A stretch of 9,038 nucleotides of DNA, from positions 1 through 9,038 of the forward strand of contig CANRXD010000038.1 in the NCBI GenBank assembly GCA_947643685.1, written 5' to 3'. This stretch comes from an uncultured Clostridium sp. GTDB taxonomy: Bacteria > Bacillota > Clostridia > Lachnospirales > Lachnospiraceae. Position 1 is the stretch's first letter. Each line of letters opens with the position of its first letter. Below, one piece after another: positions 1 to 5,887 of this stretch. A program made the translations under genes and the position numbers. The notes below the pieces were generated by a model, which had not been told where the DNA came from, did no database searches, and saw only the letters and a program-made list of their open reading frames with translations.

Positions 1-380
1 TATTTGCCTGTCACCGTCATCTGCGTACTTACATGGATCGGCAGTTTGGGAAACTGTTCATGAATACAGGTAAATGCCCCCAGATCCTGTACGATCACCC
101 CGTCCAGTCCGGCCTCATAATAGGGCTTTAAATAAGAATAAAGCTCAGAAAGCTCTTTTTCCTTCATTAAGGTGTTGACTGTCATGTAAAGCTTACAGCC
201 ATGAAGATGAATAAAATCGATGGCCCGGATCATGGCCGCCTCGTCCAGGTTGTCCGCATAGGCCCTGGCTCCGAACCGGCTTCCGCCGATGTAAACGGCA
301 TCGCATCCCGCGTTGACCGCCGCCACCATACTTTCATAAGATCCGGCCGGAGCCAGAATCTCCACGTTTCGTTTTCCCAT
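1..380 (-). CDS. U32 family peptidase, N-terminal part (runs off the left edge)
   Basis: The reading frame is open from an ATG at 380 to the left edge, giving 126 residues without a stop. It opens with VEILAPAGSYESMVAAVNAG (residues 6-25), followed by DAVYIGG (27-33) and FGARAYADN (36-44). These are the hallmark N-terminal motifs of the U32 peptidase/collagenase-like family, which adopts a TIM-barrel-like fold. The block HVSTQM (116-121) is also typical. U32 members include collagenase-like proteases and RNA or ubiquinone hydroxylation enzymes such as RlhA and UbiU/UbiV, so the exact reaction cannot be fixed from this fragment. The start is supported by AGGAG at 386-390 with a 5-base spacer. 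It is the last visible gene of the ruvA-ruvB-zapA run, 52 bases after zapA. The missing C-terminal part would carry the diagnostic cysteines. The family call is firm; the function is open. Confidence 0.9.
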   Translation of the reverse strand, partial: MGKRNVEILAPAGSYESMVAAVNAGCDAVYIGGSRFGARAYADNLDEAAMIRAIDFIHLHGCKLYMTVNTLMKEKELSELYSYLKPYYEAGLDGVIVQDLGAFTCIHEQFPKLPIHVSTQMTVTGK

Positions 381-392
381 AAGCGCTCCTTT

Positions 393-423
393 AAAAAGAG
401 GCCGCGGCATTCAATCATGCGGC
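393..423 (-). terminator. Possible weak terminator/hairpin between zapA and the U32 gene
   Basis: On the minus strand GCCGC (419-423) can pair with GCGGC (401-405) over a 13-base loop. Three bases later comes TTTTT (397-393). The stem is short, and the U tract runs straight into the Shine-Dalgarno site of the U32 gene. It is therefore more likely a partial attenuator or an mRNA processing hairpin than a full stop. Confidence 0.3.
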
Positions 424-432
424 AGCCCCGTT

Positions 433-780
433 TTATCGTTTATTTGCGGTACCCTCTTTCCCGGTTTTTGCGTCCAGTTTCATCTGTGCACCGATCAGTT
501 CATGCTTCAAGCTGTAAATTTCTTTTTCCAGCTCCTCCTTCTGCGCCCGGAGCATTTTCGTCTCCTGGAGAGTTTTAAAATAATCGTCCGCCAGGTTCAA
601 ATAAATCATCACTTCCTGATAATCCATATTCTGTCTGGTAAACCCTGGCTGAGCTTTTAAAATACCGATTTTTTCGTTAATGTAGGATGCCACTTTCTGC
701 AAATATTCCTGTTCTTCGGCTCCGCCCAAAGTATATATTTTTCCGTCAATCAGCACTTCTGCGTAATTTTTTCTTTCCAT
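433..780 (-). CDS. zapA: Cell division protein ZapA
   Basis: A 115-residue protein of the ZapA family, which binds FtsZ in the cytoplasm and promotes bundling of protofilaments in the Z ring. The N-terminal half (about 3-45) has the ZapA pattern of a short beta region, AEVLIDGKIYTLGG, and then EEQEYLQKVASYINEKI. Residues about 55-105 form a long helix rich in Lys, Glu and Leu (LQETKMLRAQKEELEKEIYS), as expected for the coiled-coil dimerisation region. The upstream ATG at 849 would add 23 residues (MNYFMAPGGR...) that do not look like the family. The ATG at 780 is preceded by AGGAG (791-795) at about 10 bases and starts MERKNYAEV, typical of ZapA, so I chose it. It lies 75 bases downstream of ruvB on the same strand, an arrangement I recall as common in clostridia. 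The C-terminal dozen residues are polar and probably disordered. Confidence 0.9.
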   Translation of the reverse strand: MERKNYAEVLIDGKIYTLGGAEEQEYLQKVASYINEKIGILKAQPGFTRQNMDYQEVMIYLNLADDYFKTLQETKMLRAQKEELEKEIYSLKHELIGAQMKLDAKTGKEGTANKR

Positions 781-855
781 GCCTCTTATACTCCTGCTTT
801 TTCCTTTATTGTAACATAACCTGCCCCCCGGGGCCATAAAATAATTCATGCACAG

Positions 856-1854
856 CTACTTTTTTATGTCCAGTCCCAGATGGCGGCAGGCCGTCTCCGT
901 GGCCATCCGTCCTCTCGGGGTCCTGTTAATGAGCCCGTTCATGAGCAGGTAGGGCTCATACACATCCTCCAAAGTCCCGGCATCCTCCCCGATGGAGGCC
1001 GCCAGCGTCTCCAGTCCCACCGGACCGCCGCCGAATTTCGTTATCATGACAGTGAGAATGGTCCTGTCATTGTTATCAAGTCCCAGTTTATCCACATCCA
1101 GAATATCCAGGGCAAAATCGGCCACCTGCCCTGTTATGACTCCGTCATACTTTACCTGAGCAAAATCCCTGACCCGCTTTAAAAGCCGGTTTGCAAGCCT
1201 TGGGGTCCCTCTGGATCTTCTGGCGATCTCCCAGGCTCCTTCCTCCTCAATTTCCACCTGAAGCACTTTGGCGGAACGTTTTACGATCACGCAAAGCTCC
1301 TCTGGAGTATAAAATTCCAGCCGCTGTACCACGCCGAACCTGTCCCGCAAAGGGGCCGTTAAAAGTCCCGCCCTGGTGGTGGCCCCCACCAGAGTAAATT
1401 TGGGAAGTTCCAGCCGGATAGACCTGGCAGAGGAATCCTTCCCCAGCATGATGTCGATGGCAAAATCCTCCATGGCCGGATATAAGACCTCCTCCACCTG
1501 CCGGTTTAAGCGGTGAATCTCATCAACAAACAGCACATCACCTTCCTGAAGGTTGTTCAGAATCGCTGCCATCTCTCCCGGCTTTTCAATAGCCGGGCCG
1601 GAGGTAACTTTTAAATTCACTCCCATTTCGTTGGCGATAATTCCGCAAAGAGTGGTTTTTCCAAGACCGGGAGGGCCGTAAAACAGCACATGATCCAGGG
1701 CCTCGCCGCGGCTTTTGGCGGCATCGATAAAAACCTTTAAGGTGGACTTTATTTTTTCCTGCCCGATATAATCCTTTAAATACTGAGGACGCAGAGTCCC
1801 TTCTATTTTCTTGTCTTCTTCTGTCTCTTCCGTAGTAATAATTTTCCGACTCAT
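856..1854 (-). CDS. ruvB: Holliday junction branch migration DNA helicase RuvB
   Basis: RuvB is the AAA+ hexameric motor that, loaded by RuvA, pumps DNA through Holliday junctions during recombination and fork repair. In the 332-residue product, Walker A is GPPGLGKT (60-67), Walker B is LFVDEIH (108-114), sensor 1 is GATTRAG (157-163), the arginine-finger region is APLRDRFG (167-174) and sensor 2 is RGTPRLANR (215-223). A winged-helix DNA-binding domain with [12 protein letters not shown] follows (280-291). The length is normal for the family. A TTG at 1884 could add 10 residues ([10 protein letters not shown]) but has no Shine-Dalgarno site. The ATG at 1854 has AGGCAGG a few bases upstream and gives the usual [13 protein letters not shown] N-terminus, so I used it. 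It lies 36 bases after ruvA and should be co-transcribed with it. All catalytic motifs are intact. Confidence 0.97.
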   Translation of the reverse strand: MSRKIITTEETEEDKKIEGTLRPQYLKDYIGQEKIKSTLKVFIDAAKSRGEALDHVLFYGPPGLGKTTLCGIIANEMGVNLKVTSGPAIEKPGEMAAILNNLQEGDVLFVDEIHRLNRQVEEVLYPAMEDFAIDIMLGKDSSARSIRLELPKFTLVGATTRAGLLTAPLRDRFGVVQRLEFYTPEELCVIVKRSAKVLQVEIEEEGAWEIARRSRGTPRLANRLLKRVRDFAQVKYDGVITGQVADFALDILDVDKLGLDNNDRTILTVMITKFGGGPVGLETLAASIGEDAGTLEDVYEPYLLMNGLINRTPRGRMATETACRHLGLDIKK

Positions 1855-1890
1855 ATGAACCTGCCTGTTTCTTTCTGCCGGCAAACCGTA

Positions 1891-2502
1891 CTATAAAAAG
1901 GCCAGATGCTTTAAAGCCGCCTTCAACACGTCTTCCGCCGTCATGATTTCTGTTATGGATACCTTTCGCACGGCTGCCGCCGCCTCCGAGGCTGAATAGC
2001 CCAAAGCAGTAAGAGCTTCCACAGCTTCTTTTCCGGATTCTCCCACTCCTGTAATCTCCAAAGCCCTTTCCGGCTCCGGGCCGCCGGAGAGTATATCCCC
2101 GGCATTTATCCTGTCCTTTAAATCCAGAATAATTCTCTGGGCCGTTTTGCTGCCTATGCCGGGGGCCCTGGAAATGGCCTTCGCATCAGCGGAAATCACC
2201 GCAAGCCGAAGGGCATCGGGCCTGATCGCCGATAAAATGCCAAGAGCGCTTTTGGGGCCCACACCGTTGACGCCGATCAGCATCTTAAACATCTCCATAT
2301 CCTGTCTGGAAAGGAAGCCAAACAGACTTACCGCATCCTCCCGGACATTGAAATATGTATAAATCTTAACTGTTTCTCCCAAAGGCGGAAGTTCAGAAAG
2401 CAAAGATAACGGTACAAAAATATGATATCCCACTCCATGGGCCTCCACCACCACCGAATCTTCTGCCTTTTCCGCCAAAAGTCCTTTAATATATGAAATC
2501 AC
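1891..2502 (-). CDS. ruvA: Holliday junction branch migration protein RuvA
   Basis: RuvA binds four-way junctions as a tetramer or octamer and loads the RuvB motors. Domain I (about 1-62) is an OB fold opening with MISYIKG. Domain II carries two helix-hairpin-helix motifs, LIGVNGVGPKSA (75-86) and APGIGSKTAQRI (113-124). A flexible linker (about 135-150) leads to the C-terminal domain III with AVEALTALGYSASEA (about 160-174), which contacts RuvB. An in-frame ATG at 2508 would add two residues (MA), but the GGAGG site (2511-2515) is only 2 bases from it. From the GTG at 2502 the spacer is 8 bases and the protein begins MISYIKG, as RuvA proteins normally do. I therefore prefer the GTG start (203 residues), with 2508 as the alternative. 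It heads the ruvAB-zapA-U32 run. No ruvC is visible beside it. Confidence 0.96.
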   Translation of the reverse strand: MISYIKGLLAEKAEDSVVVEAHGVGYHIFVPLSLLSELPPLGETVKIYTYFNVREDAVSLFGFLSRQDMEMFKMLIGVNGVGPKSALGILSAIRPDALRLAVISADAKAISRAPGIGSKTAQRIILDLKDRINAGDILSGGPEPERALEITGVGESGKEAVEALTALGYSASEAAAAVRKVSITEIMTAEDVLKAALKHLAFL

Positions 2503-2510
2503 TGCCATTT

Positions 2511-2515
2511 CCTCC
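2511..2515 (-). promoter_or_regulatory. Ribosome binding site that decides the ruvA start
   Basis: GGAGG on the minus strand is 2 bases from the ATG at 2508 and 8 bases from the GTG at 2502. The normal spacer favours the GTG, which also restores the canonical RuvA N-terminus. Confidence 0.75.
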
Positions 2516-2522
2516 GGTATTC

Positions 2523-2551
2523 ATCATACCATAGACCAAAAATCATTGCAA
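2523..2551 (-). promoter_or_regulatory. Sigma-A-type promoter of ruvAB
   Basis: On the minus strand TTGCAA (2551-2546) and TATGAT (2528-2523) are separated by exactly 17 bases. TGG directly precedes the -10 box, making it an extended -10. Transcription should start around 2515-2518, at or just before the GGAGG site, so the leader would be very short (about 13-16 bases to the GTG start). Confidence 0.7.
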
Positions 2552-2775
2552 GGCTGAACTGTTACCGCAGTCCATTTGCCGTTACTGTTTGTTGACTTTC
2601 TTCAAAAAAGCACGTATACTGAAAACTGCCTTACCTGCAGTCTTCCCGTTTTTCATTCTGCCCTCCCCTCCGGAGGATCCACAAGAAACCTGATTTTATT
2701 TATGGCGGTGTCGTGCAGGCGAAGGGCAGCATGCATTCAAAGGATGCCCGGTACGGACACCCTCTGAACGGTTAC
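2552..2775. repeat. Dispersed intergenic repeat, copy A (about 224 bp)
   Basis: Bounded on the plus strand by GGCTGAACTGTTAC (2552-2565) and CTGAACGGTTAC (2764-2775), the same two end motifs that bound copy B at 6707-6831. Between them are two further blocks shared with copy B in the same order: CAGTCCATTT (2568-2577, against CAGCCCATTT) and GGCGAAGGGC (2718-2727, identical). The right part can fold: GGTGTC (2707-2712) pairs with GACACC (2756-2761), and GGGCA (2724-2728) with TGCCC (2745-2749). A perfect palindrome CCTCCGGAGG sits at 2667-2676. The element fills most of the ruvA/YprB intergenic space and contains the plus-strand promoter. I find no credible gene in it. Family membership rests only on the two copies seen here. 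Confidence 0.55.
2592..2620 (+). promoter_or_regulatory. Near-consensus sigma-A-type promoter for the YprB-like gene
   Basis: TTGACT (2592-2597) and TATACT (2615-2620) are separated by exactly 17 bases. Each box differs from consensus at one position. Transcription would start near 2627, leaving a leader of roughly 185 bases before the ATG at 2813. The promoter lies inside repeat copy A and fires away from ruvA. Confidence 0.75.
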
Positions 2776-2812
2776 GGGCAGTTACGTTTTTCGTTTACTT
2801 CAGGAGAGATAT

Positions 2813-3892
2813 ATGATTACCATAGAAAAAGAATTCGAGTTTCAGGAAACCTATCCCCTGTCCAGACTTGGGAAACGGGAGGATCTACTGTTTTTTGACA
2901 TTGAGACCACCGGATTTTCCGGTGTAAACAGTATGGTCTATTTAATTGGCTGTGTTTTTTTCCGGGAAGATAAAGCCCGTTTCATTCAGTGGTTTGCAGA
3001 TGACAGAGAATCTGAGCCGCAAATTCTTGAACACTTTTTCACCTTCCTGAAAAATTATAACACTCTGATTCATTTTAACGGAGATACCTTTGATATTCCG
3101 TTTCTTCTGAAGCGATGCCATGCATTCCGCCTTCCCTGTGGCTTTGACAAAATCAAGAGCATCGACCTCTACAAGCAGGTACGCCCTTTAAAAAAACTTC
3201 TTGGTCTGGAAAGTCTGAAGCAGAAATCCATCGAGAACTTTCTTAAAATTTCCAGAGAAGATGCCTGTTCCGGAGGGCAGCTCATTGAAGTTTATGAAGA
3301 TTATCTGCGTACCGGAAAAGAGTGTCTCTTAAACCTTCTGCTGCTCCATAATGAGGATGATTTAAAGGGAATGCCGAAACTTCTCCCCATTCTGTTTTAC
3401 CTGGATTTTCCAAACCAGAACTTTTCTCTTCTTCATATGGAAAAAGCCACCGGAGAAACCACGCGCCTTATTCTGACTCTTAAAGGGGACGGGCAGTCTC
3501 CGCTCCCTGTGGCCATAAGCGGCGCTGTTCCCTCCTATGCTTTCCGGGCCTTTCAGGACAGGATCGAACTTTCCATCCGCCTTTACGAAGGAACCTTAAA
3601 ATATTTCTTTTCCAATCCCAGGGACTACTATTACCTGATTTATGAAGACACTGCCATCCATAAAAGCGTTGGGGAATATGTAGATAAGGATGCCAGAATC
3701 AGGGCCACAAGGGAAACCTGCTACACGAAAAAAACGGGGGTTTTTCTTCCGCAGCCAAAGACCCTCTGGACTCCGGAATTTAAAAATACTTCTAAAGACA
3801 AATCCGGTTTTTTTGAATTTTTACCAGACTGTTTTAAAGACCAGAAGACCTTAAACCTCTATGTTCGCGAAATTCTCTCGTCCATGTGCTGA
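2813..3892 (+). CDS. YprB-type ribonuclease H-like exonuclease domain protein
   Basis: A 359-residue protein whose first half is an RNase H-like/DEDD exonuclease fold of the YprB family. Visible motifs are FFDIETTGFSG (27-37) with Asp29 and Glu31 as expected metal ligands, LIHFNGDTFDIPFL (85-98) with Asp91/Asp94, a central IDLY (117-120), and the closing LLHNEDDLKGM (177-187), which matches the H-N-x-x-D motif of the family. Predicted role: cytoplasmic two-metal-ion 3'-5' nuclease acting on DNA or RNA; the substrate is unknown. Residues about 205-359 show no motif I recognise. B. subtilis YprB has a different C-terminal extension as I recall it. The start is well supported by AGGAG at 2802-2806 with a 6-base spacer. 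It is transcribed alone, from the promoter at 2592-2620 to the terminator at 3906-3941. Confidence 0.85.
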   Translation: MITIEKEFEFQETYPLSRLGKREDLLFFDIETTGFSGVNSMVYLIGCVFFREDKARFIQWFADDRESEPQILEHFFTFLKNYNTLIHFNGDTFDIPFLLKRCHAFRLPCGFDKIKSIDLYKQVRPLKKLLGLESLKQKSIENFLKISREDACSGGQLIEVYEDYLRTGKECLLNLLLLHNEDDLKGMPKLLPILFYLDFPNQNFSLLHMEKATGETTRLILTLKGDGQSPLPVAISGAVPSYAFRAFQDRIELSIRLYEGTLKYFFSNPRDYYYLIYEDTAIHKSVGEYVDKDARIRATRETCYTKKTGVFLPQPKTLWTPEFKNTSKDKSGFFEFLPDCFKDQKTLNLYVREILSSMC

Positions 3893-3905
3893 TCCTTTTT
3901 TACGT

Positions 3906-3941
3906 AACCACTCAGGCATCTCCTGAGCGGTTCCCTTTTTT
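3906..3941 (+). terminator. Strong intrinsic terminator of the YprB-like gene
   Basis: AACC-A-CTCAGG (3906-3916), loop CATCT, CCTGAG-C-GGTT (3922-3932), then CCC and TTTTTT (3936-3941). This is 10 base pairs with one A/C mismatch and a U tract on the plus strand only. It starts 14 bases after the stop at 3892. The left and loop parts also encode the last residues and stop of the converging DUF5662 gene. Confidence 0.88.
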
Positions 3942-4502
3942 CAGAAGATACCGCAAATAAGCAAAGGTCTTTCTCTCCCCCTTCTCCATAAGCATCCGCA
4001 GGACCCTGTCCAGAAGGGCCTTTGTTTCCGGGTGCATGGTGAGGTACTTTTTATTCCGTAAAAAATAAAGGTAAGGAGAAGCATCTGTATAATTTTTTCC
4101 CTGGTAGATCTTTGATGCCGCAATCCGGTCCATAACCATCTCCACAAAGTAATTGACCGGCATTTTTACGCCTGCAATTTTCCAGTGGTCCTCAGGGCCC
4201 GACACATCGGTCCAATATTCAAAGTGATGCTTATTGCGGCCCTTATGATGCAGCCATGCCAAAGAATATCCCTTTTCCTCCCTTTCGGCGGTATTGGGGC
4301 TTCTTGTCCCCTGATAATATCTGACACCTGTCAGAAATTCCTCCCGGGAGTATTTTGACAGGTCATGAAGAATGCCCTGTTTATACAGCCCCACCTGGAA
4401 GCAGCCCTTCATGACCAGCAGCTTGTGATGGGTAATTGTCAGAAAATGCTTCCACGCATTATTTATGTTTTTGTTCAAAATATTTGAATTTTCTTTTGCC
4501 AT
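3912..4502 (-). CDS. DUF5662 family protein
   Basis: A 196-residue cytoplasmic protein of unknown function matching the DUF5662 family as I recall it from Lachnospiraceae. Conserved-looking blocks are AWKHFLTITHHKLLV (16-30), HDLSKYS (46-52), LHHKGRNKHHFEYW (84-97) and MVMDRIAA (122-129). The spacing of His25/26, His46-Asp47, His85/86, His92/93 and Asp125 resembles a metal-binding HD-type phosphohydrolase site; that is inference. No signal peptide or membrane segment is visible. The ATG at 4571 would add 23 residues but has no Shine-Dalgarno site and would run across the csp promoter. The ATG at 4502 has AAGG and AGGA upstream (weak) and the expected family start. The last residues (NRSGDA) and the TGA are encoded inside the terminator hairpin of the opposing gene. 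Confidence 0.82.
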   Translation of the reverse strand: MAKENSNILNKNINNAWKHFLTITHHKLLVMKGCFQVGLYKQGILHDLSKYSREEFLTGVRYYQGTRSPNTAEREEKGYSLAWLHHKGRNKHHFEYWTDVSGPEDHWKIAGVKMPVNYFVEMVMDRIAASKIYQGKNYTDASPYLYFLRNKKYLTMHPETKALLDRVLRMLMEKGERKTFAYLRYLLKKGNRSGDA

Positions 4503-4560
4503 TACCTTGTATTTCCTATCTTTTTTCGCAAAAATTATTAAATCCTTTACACGATTCCAT

Positions 4561-4589
4561 TTGACAACCATGGTAAGATGTGCTATTGT
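4561..4589 (+). promoter_or_regulatory. Promoter of the cold shock gene
   Basis: TTGACA (4561-4566, perfect -35) and TATTGT (4584-4589) are separated by 17 bases. TGC before the -10 makes it an extended -10. The predicted start is near 4596, leaving a leader of about 43 bases. Two alternative small hairpins are possible around it: AACAG/CTGTT (4596-4600 with 4608-4612) or CTAA/TTAG (4593-4596 with 4604-4607). Cold shock mRNA leaders are often structured, but this one is shorter than the long E. coli cspA leader. Confidence 0.8.
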
Positions 4590-4638
4590 GAACTAAACAG
4601 TGGTTAGCTGTTACACGTCTAAAATTCGGAGGTATCCT

Positions 4639-4836
4639 ATGAAAGGTACAGTCAAATGGTTTAACAACCAAAAAGGTTACGGTTTCATCTGTGACGAGGC
4701 AGGACACGATGTGTTTGTCCATTACTCCGGACTCAACATGGAAGGCTTTAAAACTCTTGAAGAGGGCGTTTCCGTTGAATTCGATGTGATCGAAGGTGCC
4801 AAAGGGCCCCAGGCTGTAAACGTAACCAAATTATAA
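4639..4836 (+). CDS. Cold shock protein (CspA/CspB family)
   Basis: A 65-residue single-domain OB-fold protein that binds single-stranded RNA and DNA and acts as an RNA chaperone. It begins [17 protein letters not shown], containing RNP1 as KGYGFI (12-17), followed by RNP2 as VFVHY (25-29). The aromatic nucleic-acid-binding residues Trp7, Phe8, Tyr14, Phe16, Phe26 and His28 are all present. It ends [10 protein letters not shown], a standard Csp C-terminus. The start is set by GGAGG (4628-4632) with a 6-base spacer; an upstream in-frame start at 4600 has no site and no family match. It is monocistronic with its own strong promoter. Csp paralogues are usually several per genome, so cold induction is not certain and no paralogue letter is assigned. 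Confidence 0.95.
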   Translation: MKGTVKWFNNQKGYGFICDEAGHDVFVHYSGLNMEGFKTLEEGVSVEFDVIEGAKGPQAVNVTKL

Positions 4837-4918
4837 TCTACCGATTCCTCATTGTGCCTTTTTCTAATATCGTAACACCTGGTTAGAATCAAGCTGATGT
4901 GCATGAAGAGATTACATG

Positions 4919-4949
4919 AATGGGCTATTGCATATGGCAACAGCCCATT
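4919..4949. terminator. Hairpin between convergent csp and hslO, possible shared terminator
   Basis: AATGGGCT (4919-4926) pairs with AGCCCATT (4942-4949), and TTGC (4928-4931) with GCAA (4937-4940), with one A/C mismatch and loop ATATG: 12 base pairs. It lies 82 bases after csp and 52 bases after hslO. Only a weak T-rich stretch follows on the plus strand and none on the minus strand, so terminator activity is uncertain in both directions. Confidence 0.45.
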
Positions 4950-5001
4950 TCTGGTTATATGGGAAAGTTCTTGTTGCGTGAACGCGTAAAATCAAAATCA
5001 C

Positions 5002-5886
5002 CTATGGCCGTACAGCCTTTCTTAACATCTCACTCAGTTCTTCCACCGTAAAAGTATAGATCTTATTGCAGAACTGGCAGCTCACCTCAATGGGCTTTCC
5101 TTCATCGATCATATCCTGTATTTCCCTTTTTCCGATGCTTATAATGGCCCGGGAAACCCGTTCCCTTCCACAATCACAAAAAAATCTGGTGGGAATCTGT
5201 TCTAAAATTTCCAGACCAAAATCGCCCAGTAAATCTGTAAGAATATCCTCCGGAGTTTTTCCTGCATCCAGAAGAGACGTGACAGATTCCATTTCACCAA
5301 GACGCGCCTCCAGCTTATCAATCATTTCCTCGGACGCTCCCGGAAGAAGCTGGATCATAAATCCCCCGGCCTGGCGCACCGTATTGTCCTTATTCATCAG
5401 GACCCCAAGGGCCACTGAGGAAGGCACCTGCTCGGAAGTGGCATAATAATAGGTCAGGTCCTCCGCAATTTCGCCGGATACCAGGATAGTCTGCCCCACA
5501 TAGGGTTCCTTCAGGCCAATGTCCTTTGTGACGCTTAATACACCGACTCCCAGGGCTCCTCCCACATCCAGCTTGCCTTTTTCATTGGGAGGCAGCATCA
5601 CATCCGGATGAAACGCATACCCCTTCACATCTCCTTTGGAGTTTGCTGTTACCAGAAGACCTCCGATAGGTCCGTCGCCTTCCATCCTGATGGTCAGAAG
5701 GTCTCTGTCCCCTTTCATCATCACGCCCATCATGGCCGCCGCCGTCATAAGCCGTCCCAGGGCCGCCGTTGCCACCGGGCTTGTATTATGGGCAGTTTTT
5801 GCCGTTTCCGTCATATCCTTTGTGGTAGCCCCAAAGGCCCGGACCTGCCCGCCGGTTGCTGTTGCTCTTATGATATAATCTGCCAT
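5002..5886 (-). CDS. hslO: Redox-regulated molecular chaperone Hsp33
   Basis: Hsp33 is a cytoplasmic holdase activated by oxidation: four cysteines hold zinc when reduced, and form disulfides and release it under oxidative stress. The 294-residue product begins MADYIIRATA and has the N-terminal substrate-binding domain with HNTSPVATAALGRLMTAAAMM (33-53), KGYAFHPDV (88-96) and YYYATSEQVPSS (146-157). The C-terminal zinc centre is CDC (Cys237, Cys239) plus CQFC (Cys270, Cys273), the complete C-x-C and C-x-x-C pattern. The ATG at 5919 would add 11 residues overlapping the methyltransferase. The ATG at 5886 has AAGGGAAG upstream, matches the family start and follows the methyltransferase TAA after one base, so translational coupling is likely. 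Length and motifs are normal. Confidence 0.96.
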   Translation of the reverse strand: MADYIIRATATGGQVRAFGATTKDMTETAKTAHNTSPVATAALGRLMTAAAMMGVMMKGDRDLLTIRMEGDGPIGGLLVTANSKGDVKGYAFHPDVMLPPNEKGKLDVGGALGVGVLSVTKDIGLKEPYVGQTILVSGEIAEDLTYYYATSEQVPSSVALGVLMNKDNTVRQAGGFMIQLLPGASEEMIDKLEARLGEMESVTSLLDAGKTPEDILTDLLGDFGLEILEQIPTRFFCDCGRERVSRAIISIGKREIQDMIDEGKPIEVSCQFCNKIYTFTVEELSEMLRKAVRP

Positions 5887-5887
5887 C

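Noticed and set aside
201..578. A 125-codon open frame on the plus strand opposite the U32 and zapA genes
   Set aside because: It is antisense to two well-supported genes, is rich in Arg, Ser and Pro, and has no ribosome binding site or family resemblance.
2576..2898. Two short plus-strand frames (from 2576 and 2713) in the leader of the YprB-like gene
   Set aside because: Neither start has a properly spaced ribosome binding site. They lie in repeat sequence, and the second overlaps the real gene in another frame. A leader peptide cannot be excluded but is not supported.
4503..4571. A 23-residue N-terminal extension of DUF5662
   Set aside because: It has no ribosome binding site and its ATG lies within the spacer of the csp promoter. 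The family-like sequence begins after 4502.
4593..4886. Similar GGTTAG and GTTACAC/GTAACAC words on both sides of csp
   Set aside because: The words are short, their spacing does not match, and they do not form consistent direct or inverted repeats. They also lack the other blocks of the repeat family.
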